Shown here in pieces: positions 8,349 through 17,455 of a DNA stretch of 64,000 nt. Position numbers and translations under genes: made by a program. Origin of the DNA: Lachnospiraceae bacterium UBA4631 (GTDB lineage: Bacteria; Bacillota; Clostridia; Lachnospirales; Lachnospiraceae); NCBI GenBank assembly GCA_002406015.1, contig DHMX01000017.1:50564-114563 (forward strand). The letters are read 5' to 3'. A model generated the notes under the pieces. It saw only the letters and a list, made by a program, of their open reading frames with translations. It was not told the DNA's origin and made no database searches. Each line of letters opens with the position of its first letter. Position 1 is the stretch's first letter.

Positions 8349-8410
8349 ATATACTATAACTTTATTCTATAATTCTATTCTATAACTCTATTCTATATTT
8401 TTATTTTATA
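8349..8410. repeat. Tandem 13-bp AT-rich repeat
   Basis: Four to five units close to ATTCTATAAYTCT run up to and across the xpt stop codon (8406-8408). The unit length and sequence differ from the 14-bp array 60 bp away. Confidence 0.7.
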
Positions 8411-8987
8411 CTTCCCTGAATTGAATCTTTCCGGTTGCTGCATCCATGCTGTCAACGATTGCTAATGACTCCAAATGATAGCCCAGATTTCTTATAATCT
8501 GTCCGCCCTGCTGAAATCCTTTCTCTATTACAATACCGATTCCCTCTACAGAAGCTCCGGCAGAGGTTACAATCGAAATCAAGCCCTGTAATGCACAGCC
8601 ATTTGCCAGAAAATCATCAATGATTAATACATGGTCCTCCGGACTTAGGAATTTCTTTGATATAATTACCTGATTCTTGCATTTATGGGTAAACGATTCT
8701 ACCTCGGCTACATAGACCTCACCCTCTATATTAATGCTCTTTGATTTCTTGGCAAAGATAACCGGCACCTGAAAATGTCTTGCCACCATACACGCAATAC
8801 CGATTCCCGATGCTTCAATCGTCACGATTTTATTAATATTGGCATCCTCGAATCTGCGTTTAAATTCTTCACCAATCTGGTCGAATAACTGAATATCCAT
8901 CTGATGATTCAGAAAGCTGTCAACCTTGAGTACATTTCCTTCCTTTACGAGTCCATCCTTTATAATTCTTTCCTCCAGAAAATTCAC
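8406..8987 (-). CDS. xpt: Xanthine phosphoribosyltransferase
   Basis: A 193-residue purine salvage enzyme that converts xanthine and PRPP to XMP. The N-terminus NFLEERIIKDGLVKEG and the PRPP-binding loop VLIIDDFLANG match the Xpt family closely. I placed the start at GTG 8987, because the family begins there and AGGAGGA (minus strand, 8996-9002) sits 8 nt upstream; reading further upstream adds 24 residues not usual in the family. The stop codon lies in a 13-bp repeat tract. A stem GGTAGA/TCTACC is present in the leader, but no purine riboswitch consensus is recognisable. Confidence 0.92.
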   Translation of the reverse strand: MNFLEERIIKDGLVKEGNVLKVDSFLNHQMDIQLFDQIGEEFKRRFEDANINKIVTIEASGIGIACMVARHFQVPVIFAKKSKSINIEGEVYVAEVESFTHKCKNQVIISKKFLSPEDHVLIIDDFLANGCALQGLISIVTSAGASVEGIGIVIEKGFQQGGQIIRNLGYHLESLAIVDSMDAATGKIQFREV

Positions 8988-9112
8988 TGTTCCCGTCCTC
9001 CTCATGCTGTAAACTGCCAGATAGGTAGATTCTATACCCCTTCTGACACATTCTACCATTTTTTATCATCATACATCATTTTTCATTCACATTCCATAGG
9101 CTTTTCATAAAT

Positions 9113-10831
9113 TCACGAATCGGAAGGTGTAAAATTCTGTATAAATACGGCTTCCATTTCATCAATATGATTCAAAAACACCTCTGTTATATCCGGGTCA
9201 AAATGCGTTCCCTTACTCTCCCTTATAATGTCGGTTGCCTTTTCTACAGAGAATCCGTCCTTGTAGTGCCGCTTTGAACGAAGTGCATCATACACATCAC
9301 AAATAGCCATGATTCGTGCAGAAAGCGGAATATCATTTCCCTTCAGATTGCATGGATAACCTCCACCTGCATATCTCTCATGATGATAATATGCCATATC
9401 ATATGCAATCTTCACATACTCATCATTCTCCATTTTCCCTAATGTTTCTTTGATAATTCTTGCTCCCTCTGCGGGATGCGTTTTCATAATATCAAATTCT
9501 TCATTTGTCAGCTTACCCGGCTTTTGCAGTACCTCATCGGGTATCGATATTTTTCCTATATCATGCAAATAAGCAGCTTCCGCCACCATATCCGCATATT
9601 CCTTGGTGATTGTATCCTTATACCGTACATCCTCCCGCATGGCATCCACAAGTGTCCGCACAAAATTACCGGTATTTTTAATATGTAAGCCTGTAATTCC
9701 GTCTCTTGCTTCTATCATAGTTGCAAAGCTTCCGATAATGGAACGCTGCATCTGGACAATTTCATGCGTCTTTTCTCTTACATCGGCTTCCAGACGCTCT
9801 GTATAATAATAACTGTCCGTTTCGTCACTGATTACATATGTAATCCCATACGAGCGATTGTTTTTCACAATTTTACGGCTGGATATATGGTAGACACTGT
9901 TTAGCGGAACATGAATATTTTCCTGATAATCACTGCGGTCACCGACGAAAATCGACCCATGTACCAGTAAATGCTTCTTTTCCTTATCCAACTGTTTTAA
10001 CACCTGAAATACTTCTTCTTTGTAATTCTTTTCTATATATTGCTTTAACAGCTCCGCATTTCGATTGAGATAAATAATGTCATCATCGTTATCAAACACG
10101 ATTACCGCCTCGGACATTCTATCCGTTGCATCCTCCTTCGCCAGCGAAAGCGTATTGAACAGCTCATACCGCAGCATCAGCATAATTAATATCTGCACGC
10201 AGATAAAATATGCCGGCAGGGTAGCATCATATCCGTCTGTCCAGCCTGCCAGGAATATGCCATATGCCAGCAGACAGACAATACTCATAGCAAGAAATAA
10301 TTTAATCTGCTCTTTTATCAAGGCATCTCTTGTGTGCTTTATTCTCCGGATAGCAACTATAATAATTGTAATAAAATATCCAAAAACTGCTGCCTCATGA
10401 AGATAATAAAATATTCCATGCTCCAGTACCAGATGCGGATGTGTTCCGTTTACAGTATAGGAAATGGAACGATAATATAAGGTATGGGATTCACAGGTCA
10501 GCACCAGCATTGTAATGATTAATTGAAATCCGACCAATGCATTTTTCAACAGGCTTGGAATATGCACCTTACAGAACTCCATGACAAACAGAAAAATACT
10601 CAGAATAATATACGGCTTTCCCAGATATGCAAACTTGACACCCATTAATGCAGTCTGCATATTGTCCGCCTTTAATTCAAATAAATATCCTGCAAAATTA
10701 GCCAGCAGGGAAAACAACAGAACCAGCATTAAGGTCTGCATATAAGAGCTTTTCTGACGCATAACATAGATAATCTCCAACACCAGCATCACAATACCGA
10801 TATATTCCATTGTAAGCATGATTGTATGCAT
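9113..10831 (-). CDS. Membrane-anchored HD-GYP cyclic-di-GMP phosphodiesterase
   Basis: A 572-residue protein. The first 220 residues hold about seven hydrophobic segments like the 7TM input domain of some histidine kinases. A PAS-like section follows (about 230-340), then an HD-GYP domain. The HD motif is AAYLHDIGKISIPDEVLQK; further metal ligands lie in HHERYAGGGYPCNLKG, where the GYP is intact. These residues are those of active enzymes that hydrolyse c-di-GMP. It lies 79 bp downstream of a GGDEF/EAL gene on the same strand, so the pair probably acts on one signalling pool. The input signal is unknown. Confidence 0.92.
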   Translation of the reverse strand: MHTIMLTMEYIGIVMLVLEIIYVMRQKSSYMQTLMLVLLFSLLANFAGYLFELKADNMQTALMGVKFAYLGKPYIILSIFLFVMEFCKVHIPSLLKNALVGFQLIITMLVLTCESHTLYYRSISYTVNGTHPHLVLEHGIFYYLHEAAVFGYFITIIIVAIRRIKHTRDALIKEQIKLFLAMSIVCLLAYGIFLAGWTDGYDATLPAYFICVQILIMLMLRYELFNTLSLAKEDATDRMSEAVIVFDNDDDIIYLNRNAELLKQYIEKNYKEEVFQVLKQLDKEKKHLLVHGSIFVGDRSDYQENIHVPLNSVYHISSRKIVKNNRSYGITYVISDETDSYYYTERLEADVREKTHEIVQMQRSIIGSFATMIEARDGITGLHIKNTGNFVRTLVDAMREDVRYKDTITKEYADMVAEAAYLHDIGKISIPDEVLQKPGKLTNEEFDIMKTHPAEGARIIKETLGKMENDEYVKIAYDMAYYHHERYAGGGYPCNLKGNDIPLSARIMAICDVYDALRSKRHYKDGFSVEKATDIIRESKGTHFDPDITEVFLNHIDEMEAVFIQNFTPSDS

Positions 10832-10910
10832 CCAAATACGCTCCCCATTTCCCTCATCACATCTTGTAACACATCCAGCATATCATAAAACTGTCTGTTC
10901 GTATACTGTT

Positions 10911-12611
10911 TTATTTCACAGCGGCTTCATAGCCGTTTTCAAGCCGTTCCTCAAATTTCTCCTTGGAAAGCGGCTTATCAAATACATATCCTTGAACAAT
11001 ATCGCAGCCGACTTCTTTTAAGTATTCTAATTGCTCCTCTGTCTCAACACCCTCAGCAATGGTTTTCTTTCCAAGCTGTTTTACCAGTCCTACTATATTG
11101 CAGAACATAATCATATCCTTTTGCTTACCCGGATATTCCTGTTCCAGTGGAATAAATGACTTATCAATTTTAATAACATTCAAATCGACCTGCTTAATCA
11201 TATTCAGCGACGAAAAGCCTGTACCGAAATCGTCAATGGAGGTTCCGATTCCGCTATCCCGCAGTCCGTTTACTACCTGAGACATAATTTCATAATTCTG
11301 GAAATCTTCACTCTCGGTCAATTCAATTTCAATGTATTTATGGTCGATGCCGTACCGGTCAATAATCTCTATTACACGTTCCACCATATTATCTTCTTCC
11401 AGATGCCGGCGGGAAAAATTAACGGATATGCAGACCATAGGCTTTCCCTGCTCCATACGTGCCTTTAAGAACTTACATGCCTGCTCCAGCACATAATAAT
11501 CTAATCTGCATATACTGCCTTCCCGTTCCAATTGCGGCAAGAACTTCATCGGTGGAATCAATTGTCCGTTCCGCATCCAGCGGACCAGTGCTTCCGCACC
11601 GCAGATGGTCTTGCTGGAAATAGCTACCTTCGGCTGGTAATATACAACAAATTCTTCTGCTTCCAATGCCGGAATAAAATTCGATATAATTGCCTGTGTC
11701 TCCATCAGGCTTCTTTGAATCTCCGGTGAAAAGAATACTACACTTCCGGTACCACGCTGCCTTGCTGCCTGATACGCAATGCTTGCTCTTGCCATAACCT
11801 CGCGTGGAACCTCCACATTTTCCAACCCGCTGATACCGATGGTTGCACCGAATATAAATTCCTTCTCCTTAATTGGAGTCACATGCGTCAATCGCACATT
11901 TAATAGCTTATTTACGATTTCTTCCTGGTGCTCTTTTCGGACAATTGCAGCAAAATTATCTCCGCCCAGTCTTGCTACCATTTCGTCTTCCTTTAGAAGT
12001 CCCTGCACCTGAACTGCATAATTTCTTAAGATGACATCTCCTTGCTCATAAGAAAAGACCTTATTGACATATTTGAAATTATGTATATTAAAAAATACTA
12101 CATCAAATTCCTGAATCTGCTTTTGTGCAATTAACTTGGTTGCAAACTGCATCAATGCCTCAGGGCTTGCCACTCCTGTCGCTAAATCTGTCTGCATAAT
12201 GTGTATCAAAATCTTCTGCATCATGCTTCTGCTGTATTGTTGAAATATTTCACGGAATAAAAGCGTATGTAACTCCTTTTCATCCACGGAATAAAATTCT
12301 TCCCCAAACGGATAACTGGAAATGGTCACCTTTCCCCCATCCGGAATAGAAAATACTATATCATAGGATTTTGTATTAACGCCTTCTTTTCTGTCAAACA
12401 AAACTGTATGATGATATTCACCATTCGGGCGAAACTTTGTCTTTGGAGCATTTAATTCAATCTCTGCCCTGCCCAGCCGTATCCGGTCTGCAATTACCGC
12501 AATTGCCTTTATCACATGAGCTTCACATACCTCCATATTCGCTACGTTACAATACAGAGTATCAAAAAATGCTTTCATTTGTTCATTGTCGCAAAACAAT
12601 TTCTCTCCCAT
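10911..12611 (-). CDS. GGDEF/EAL protein, probable c-di-GMP phosphodiesterase
   Basis: A 566-residue soluble protein: an N-terminal sensor-like region (about 1-150), a GGDEF domain whose signature is RLGGDNFAAIVR, and a complete EAL domain. GGDNF has lost the catalytic Glu of GGDEF, so cyclase activity is unlikely, though GTP binding may remain. The EAL domain keeps its key motifs: EALVRW, ELTESEDF, DDFGTGFSSL, DKSF and EGVETEEQ. The net function is therefore likely c-di-GMP breakdown. Its downstream neighbour is an HD-GYP protein, which gives two different phosphodiesterase types in tandem. Confidence 0.92.
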   Translation of the reverse strand: MGEKLFCDNEQMKAFFDTLYCNVANMEVCEAHVIKAIAVIADRIRLGRAEIELNAPKTKFRPNGEYHHTVLFDRKEGVNTKSYDIVFSIPDGGKVTISSYPFGEEFYSVDEKELHTLLFREIFQQYSRSMMQKILIHIMQTDLATGVASPEALMQFATKLIAQKQIQEFDVVFFNIHNFKYVNKVFSYEQGDVILRNYAVQVQGLLKEDEMVARLGGDNFAAIVRKEHQEEIVNKLLNVRLTHVTPIKEKEFIFGATIGISGLENVEVPREVMARASIAYQAARQRGTGSVVFFSPEIQRSLMETQAIISNFIPALEAEEFVVYYQPKVAISSKTICGAEALVRWMRNGQLIPPMKFLPQLEREGSICRLDYYVLEQACKFLKARMEQGKPMVCISVNFSRRHLEEDNMVERVIEIIDRYGIDHKYIEIELTESEDFQNYEIMSQVVNGLRDSGIGTSIDDFGTGFSSLNMIKQVDLNVIKIDKSFIPLEQEYPGKQKDMIMFCNIVGLVKQLGKKTIAEGVETEEQLEYLKEVGCDIVQGYVFDKPLSKEKFEERLENGYEAAVK

Positions 12612-12978
12612 AACCTCTTACTCTTACAGTCCTGTCAGTTTCGTCTGACCGCCTGTTTCTTCCTTTCCTGCTATGCTGTCTTTCCAGACAACATCAAACC
12701 TTTATCCGAATATATGTATTCATTGCATATCTTATTATTATATCGTTAGTTTCCTCTAATAGCAACCACTATTTCGGGGTTCATGCCGGATTCACGCCGG
12801 ATATTTTCCATCCTTTTCTCAGGTTATTGTGGTAGTTATTCGAATTTGGGGTAAGCACAGACTTTGTCTTGTTGTCTGCAGAAAAATAGCGTAGCAGTCA
12901 TCCAAGCTGCTACGCTTAAAAGTCTAACTTTTGGAGGTTACTTCACTCATGCACCCCTTATTATTTATATTTTATCGG
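12612..12978. other. Intergenic region ahead of the GGDEF/EAL gene
   Basis: There is no plausible gene here. It contains the cstA terminator (12882-12916) and AT-rich sequence near 12720-12765 that could carry the promoter of the GGDEF/EAL gene. I did not find a clear -35/-10 pair. Confidence 0.6.
12882..12916 (-). terminator. Rho-independent terminator of cstA
   Basis: AGCGTAGCAG (12888-12897) and CTGCTACGCT (12907-12916) form a perfect 10-bp stem. On the minus strand it is followed by TATTTTTC. It lies about 65 bp after the cstA stop. Confidence 0.88.
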
Positions 12979-14667
12979 TTAAGCTTCTGCCTGCTGCTTT
13001 TTGCCAAACAGCTTCTTAAGGCAGCTAAATGCCACAAGGACACCTAATACCATCAGCAGGATTGCTACTATAAGCTGCAAGCCGTCTACCAATAAGGTTG
13101 CCTGTCCGTTTACAATATTCGTAACCAATGCGATTGTCTTCTGTACCAATGCCGTAAATGTAACTGCAAGCATAATAAACATTGGAATATACAGTGTCCA
13201 GCCCGTCCGTCCGGTTGTCTTAAGGAATACGGAAAGTGCAATCAATACCAATGCTGCTAACAACTGATTGGCAGAACCGAACAACGGCCATACGTTGTTA
13301 TATCCGCCTAAGGTCAACAGATAACCACAGAATAAGGTAACGACAGTTGCAAAGTACTTATTGGTTAATACCTTCTGCCATGCAGACATCTTGGATGTAT
13401 CGGTAGTATCTCCGTAAAATAATTCCTGAAATGACATTCTTCCGATTCTGGCTACAGAATCCAGAGAGGTCAATGCCAGTGCAGATACACACATTGTCAT
13501 AAATACAGTAGCAAGCTGTACCGGAAGTCCAAGCTTTTCCAAGAAGCCGGCAACACCGCTGGAAAAGATTGCAAATGGAGTTCCCTCCGGCTTTGTTCCG
13601 TTTACTGCTACTGCTCCGACTACAACCAGAGATAAGATACCCAACAGGGATTCTACTACCATGGCACCATATCCAACCATCTGCATATGCTTTTCGTTAC
13701 TAATGGTCTTAGAGGAGGTTCCGGACGATACTAAGCTATGGAAGCCGGAAACCGCACCGCAGGCAATTGTAACAAACAGGGTTGGGAACAGGTAGCTTCC
13801 GTTTACATTAAAACCATTATAGGCATTTAACTGCATATCCGGATGTGCTACAACAACACCGACCACGGCTCCGACTATCATACCCAGCAGCATAAAGGTT
13901 GTCATATAATCTCTTGGCTGCATCAGTAACCACATCGGCATAACGGATGCCATAAATAAGTATGCCATTATAATGTAAATCCATGCGTTCTTGGTTGCAA
14001 CGATTGGCATATGCATACCGATGGCAAACATTACCACCAACAATACAATTGCAATGATGGCACGTACAATCTCGTTCATGTTCTTTACGTGCTTCTGAAT
14101 CAGACCGAATATAATGGCAACCACTATAAACAGCATGGAAATGGATGCGGCAGCGGCATTTGCATAACTGGTTTCTGCCGTCATTCCTTCTACACCTTTT
14201 GCTACAAAGGTTCCTGCTACCATATCCGTAAATGCTGCAATAACCAGTAATGTAAATAACCAGCAAAACAGCATAAACAACTTTCTTCCGCCTCTGCCAA
14301 TGTATTTTTCAATAATCATACCCATTGATTTTCCTTCGTTCTTAACGGAGGCATATAAGGCTCCAAAATCCTGAACGGCTCCAAAGAACAATCCACCCAG
14401 AATCAGCCATAGCAAAACCGGAACCCATCCGAATACGGATGCCAGAATCGGTCCGGTAACAGGTCCTGCACCTGCTATCGATGAAAACTGATGTGAAAAT
14501 ACAGTAAATTTGGAGGAAGGTACATAGTCCTCTCCATCTTCATGTGTGTAAGCCGGGGTCTTTGCATTTGCATCAATTCCCCACTTTTTCGCAAGCCATC
14601 GTCCGTATGTCAGATAACCCACACCTAATGCGACGATACCAATCAAAACAATTACTAAGCTGTTCAT
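12979..14667 (-). CDS. cstA: CstA-family carbon-starvation / peptide or pyruvate transporter
   Basis: An integral membrane protein of about 562 residues with many hydrophobic helices. The CstA family signature is visible near the N-terminus, in FSSIAGAGPVTGPILAS and GGLFFGAVQDFGALY. Known members import peptides or pyruvate during nutrient limitation. I chose ATG 14667, because GGGGAG lies just upstream; the GTG at 14679 overlaps that ribosome site. Only the T-box terminator separates it from the leader at 14717-15031, so expression should rise when a specific tRNA is uncharged. This points to a role in amino-acid or peptide supply here. Confidence 0.93.
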   Translation of the reverse strand: MNSLVIVLIGIVALGVGYLTYGRWLAKKWGIDANAKTPAYTHEDGEDYVPSSKFTVFSHQFSSIAGAGPVTGPILASVFGWVPVLLWLILGGLFFGAVQDFGALYASVKNEGKSMGMIIEKYIGRGGRKLFMLFCWLFTLLVIAAFTDMVAGTFVAKGVEGMTAETSYANAAAASISMLFIVVAIIFGLIQKHVKNMNEIVRAIIAIVLLVVMFAIGMHMPIVATKNAWIYIIMAYLFMASVMPMWLLMQPRDYMTTFMLLGMIVGAVVGVVVAHPDMQLNAYNGFNVNGSYLFPTLFVTIACGAVSGFHSLVSSGTSSKTISNEKHMQMVGYGAMVVESLLGILSLVVVGAVAVNGTKPEGTPFAIFSSGVAGFLEKLGLPVQLATVFMTMCVSALALTSLDSVARIGRMSFQELFYGDTTDTSKMSAWQKVLTNKYFATVVTLFCGYLLTLGGYNNVWPLFGSANQLLAALVLIALSVFLKTTGRTGWTLYIPMFIMLAVTFTALVQKTIALVTNIVNGQATLLVDGLQLIVAILLMVLGVLVAFSCLKKLFGKKQQAEA

Positions 14668-14716
14668 GTTTCTCCCCACCTAACGGCGGCTCCCTTCTAA
14701 ATATTTACAAAGAGTC

Positions 14717-15031
14717 AAAAAAGCCTTCGTCTTTATCTCTAAAGACGAAGGCTGATAGCTTCCGCGTTACCACTTTACTTGCCGCTCCTGCGACCACTCA
14801 CTCTCATCTCATAGGCATTCCTGATAGAACACAGTAGAAATAAGGTTCTTTGTAACGGTAGAAAACCGGTGACACTTACTGTCCGATAAGAATCATGATT
14901 CCTTCGAAATTCAGTGTACTGCTCGCAGAGGATAATCATTTGAATCATACACCGTCTCACACCAACCGACGGCTCTCTGTTGTACTTCCTTCCAATGACC
15001 GTATTCTGTTCATTGCATTTGCTCTTTGTTA
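14717..15031 (-). promoter_or_regulatory. T-box riboswitch controlling cstA, probably sensing tRNA-Phe
   Basis: The minus-strand leader has all main T-box parts. Stem I carries the AGTA loop-E element, AGAGAG, and a GGTTGGTGTGAGA distal loop. The antiterminator T-box is GTGGTAACGCGGA (about 14762-14774). The terminator has a 13-bp perfect stem (14722-14734 / 14741-14753) and six Ts. Pairing of GGTCATT with AATGATT places the specifier at UUC (Phe), followed by A. The bulge UGGU fits a tRNA with discriminator A, as in tRNA-Phe. UCA (Ser) is one base out of register and fits less well. The T-box call is firm; the codon is inferred. Confidence 0.9.
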
Positions 15032-15037
15032 ACTGCT

Positions 15038-15066
15038 ACAATAGCACTGTCGTTTTTCGTTGTCAA
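15038..15066 (-). promoter_or_regulatory. Promoter of the T-box/cstA unit
   Basis: TTGACA (15061-15066) and TATTGT (15038-15043) are separated by 17 bp on the minus strand. The predicted start, near 15031, opens the T-box leader. The TGA inside the -35 hexamer is also the stop codon of the upstream FAD oxidoreductase gene. Confidence 0.8.
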
Positions 15067-16436
15067 CTGGTTTTTTTTGTAATTTGTCTTGCCACGTAGA
15101 CACCGCTGGCAGAAGCATGTGACAAAGAATGGGTGACTCCGCTGCCATCTCCTATAATATATAAGCCCTTATGGCAGCTCTCTAAATGTTCATCCAGTTC
15201 CACCTCCATGTTGTAGAATTTTACTTCTACACCATAAAGCAGGGTATCATCATTGGCTGTACCCGGTGCAATCTTATCAAGGGCATATATCATTTCCATA
15301 ATACCGTCTAAGATACGCTTTGGAAGCACCAGACTTAAATCTCCCGGTGTTGCCGATAATGTCGGCTCTACCATACCCTCTGCAATTCGCTTCGCATTAC
15401 TTCTTCTGCCTCGTACCAAATCACCAAACCGCTGAACGATGACACCGCCGCCCAGCATATTAGACAGTCTTGCAATGCTTTCACCATAGCCGTTACTGTC
15501 CTTAAACGGTTCAGAAAAATGCTTTGATACCAGCAGGGCAAAATTCGTATTCTCTGTCTGCTTATCCGCACCTTCATAGCTGTGTCCGTTTACGGTTACA
15601 ATTCCGTTTGTATTCTCTGTTACTACAATTCCCTTCGGATTCATACAGAAGGTTCTTACCGGGTCCTCAAACTTCTGCGTTCGGTATACTATCTTGCTTT
15701 CATACAGTTCATCTGTCAGGTGCGAGAAGATAACTGCCGGAAGCTCTACACGCACACCAATATCTACACGATTGGATTTCGTGTTAATCGCAAGGTCATT
15801 ACAGATTTGTTCCATCCACTTGCTTCCGCTTCGTCCTACGGAAATAATGCATTGTTCTGCATCATAAACCGCATCCTCACAATGAATCCGGTATCCGTCA
15901 TCCAGCCGCTCTACTGTCTTAACCGGTGTATCAAAATAGAAATCAACTTTATCCTTTAATTCCGCATACAGATTTTCTAATACAATAAAATTAATGTCGG
16001 TTCCTAAATGTCTTACCGATGCATCTAACAGGTTCAGCTTATTCTGCATACAAATCTTCTTAAAGCCGGTTCCCGCTGTAGAATATAACTTGGTTCCTTC
16101 TCCGCCATGCTTCATGTTAATTTCGTCAACATACTGCATAAGCTCAATTGCCTGTCTTTTTCCGATATATTCATATAAAGTTCCGCCGAAATCATTCGTG
16201 ATATTATACTTTCCGTCTGAAAACGCACCGGCACCGCCAAAACCACTCATAATGGAACAGCTCTTACAGTTGACACAGCTCTTAATCCGTTCCCCGTCTA
16301 TCGGACAATGCCGTTTTTCAAGGGAATGTCCTGCCTCAAAAACACCAATGTTCAATTCCGGATTCTGCTGTACCAGCTCATACGCAGAAAAGATTCCACC
16401 CGGACCTGCCCCAATAATAATTACATCATAGTTCAT
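15063..16436 (-). CDS. FAD-dependent oxidoreductase (COG2509-like)
   Basis: A 457-residue flavoprotein. It opens with a dinucleotide-binding fold, IIIGAGPGGIFSAYEL. A cysteine cluster then follows (RIKSCVNCKSCSIMSGFGG, about 50-70), as in a family of uncharacterised clostridial FAD dehydrogenases. Near the C-terminus GLYIIGDGSGVTHSLSHA is a typical FAD-contacting segment. The substrate is unknown. It is the last gene of a closely spaced minus-strand set (nhaC, AAA+, lipoprotein, EamA, this gene), 28 bp after EamA. Its stop codon is embedded in the promoter of the next unit. Confidence 0.85.
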   Translation of the reverse strand: MNYDVIIIGAGPGGIFSAYELVQQNPELNIGVFEAGHSLEKRHCPIDGERIKSCVNCKSCSIMSGFGGAGAFSDGKYNITNDFGGTLYEYIGKRQAIELMQYVDEINMKHGGEGTKLYSTAGTGFKKICMQNKLNLLDASVRHLGTDINFIVLENLYAELKDKVDFYFDTPVKTVERLDDGYRIHCEDAVYDAEQCIISVGRSGSKWMEQICNDLAINTKSNRVDIGVRVELPAVIFSHLTDELYESKIVYRTQKFEDPVRTFCMNPKGIVVTENTNGIVTVNGHSYEGADKQTENTNFALLVSKHFSEPFKDSNGYGESIARLSNMLGGGVIVQRFGDLVRGRRSNAKRIAEGMVEPTLSATPGDLSLVLPKRILDGIMEMIYALDKIAPGTANDDTLLYGVEVKFYNMEVELDEHLESCHKGLYIIGDGSGVTHSLSHASASGVYVARQITKKTS

Positions 16437-16464
16437 TTGCCTTATCCTCCGTTTTCTTAGACCT

Positions 16465-17430
16465 TTATCCCTTTACCGAACACTGTTCTGATTCCTTCGG
16501 TATTTTTTTCGTTTTCTTCACCGGCACCTGTGCCAGAATAATTGCAGCAAAAATTAACGCACATCCTCCCATTTGCCGCAGTCCCATGGTTTCATGCAGA
16601 ATTACCCAGCCTGCAAGCACCGAAAATACAGATTCCAGACTCATGAGCATGGAGGCAATCGTCGGATTCAGTCCATTTTGTCCTACAATCTGCAACGTAT
16701 AGCCTACACCGCAGGAGAAAATTCCCGCATACAAAATCGGTATCCATGCATCCCAGCTCTGAAGTCTTGACATACATTCGGTAATTCCTGCTACGGAATG
16801 TTTCATATCCACCAGAAACGTAGGTATCATGCTTAGGATTCCGCATACAAGAAACTGAATGCTTGACATTCTGACCCCATCCACCAATGGCGAAAAATAA
16901 TCTATCACCAGAATGTGAACCGCAAATAACACCGCACAGATTAATACGATGCCGTCACTTGCCTGAATCTGCAACGCATCCGTCATACAAAGCAGATAAA
17001 GACCTGCAATCGCAATTACAATTCCTCCCCATATATTCCATCCGCATCGTTTCTTCAAAAACAGACTCAGAATCGGAACCAGAAGAATGTAGCAGGCAGT
17101 CAGAAAGCCCGCCTTTCCTGCCGAAGTTCCCATATACAGCCCTAATTGCTGTGCAGAGCTTGCAAGGAACAGAATTGTACCACAGCAGGCACCTCCCAGC
17201 CAAAGCCTTTTTTTATCCTCCGGTGTCTTCGGTTTTTTCGCTGAAGGATGCACCTTATCCAAAACCAAAATTACCGGAAGCAGTACCGCACTTCCTATGA
17301 AGGAACGGATACCGTTAAATGTAAACGGTCCGACCGCATCTCCGCCTTCTCTCTGGGCTACAAATGCGGTTCCCCAAATTAATGCTGTCAACACCAGTAA
17401 CATTGAATTTCTAATCTGTCTGCTCTTCAT
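16465..17430 (-). CDS. EamA/DMT-family membrane transporter
   Basis: A 321-residue protein with about ten predicted hydrophobic helices in two similar halves, the plan of EamA (drug/metabolite) transporters. The start region LVLTALIWGTAFVAQREG is typical. Members export amino acids, metabolites or toxic compounds; the substrate cannot be predicted. The short basic tail after the last helix (PVKKTKKIPK) should be cytoplasmic. It lies 25 bp after the zinc-repeat lipoprotein gene and 28 bp before the FAD oxidoreductase gene. Confidence 0.88.
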   Translation of the reverse strand: MKSRQIRNSMLLVLTALIWGTAFVAQREGGDAVGPFTFNGIRSFIGSAVLLPVILVLDKVHPSAKKPKTPEDKKRLWLGGACCGTILFLASSAQQLGLYMGTSAGKAGFLTACYILLVPILSLFLKKRCGWNIWGGIVIAIAGLYLLCMTDALQIQASDGIVLICAVLFAVHILVIDYFSPLVDGVRMSSIQFLVCGILSMIPTFLVDMKHSVAGITECMSRLQSWDAWIPILYAGIFSCGVGYTLQIVGQNGLNPTIASMLMSLESVFSVLAGWVILHETMGLRQMGGCALIFAAIILAQVPVKKTKKIPKESEQCSVKG

Positions 17431-17455
17431 GTCGTAAAACCTCTATTGTTTTTTA

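Noticed and set aside
8988..9059. 24-residue N-terminal extension of Xpt
   Set aside because: It contains the AGGAGGA ribosome site of the GTG start, and the family begins at that GTG.
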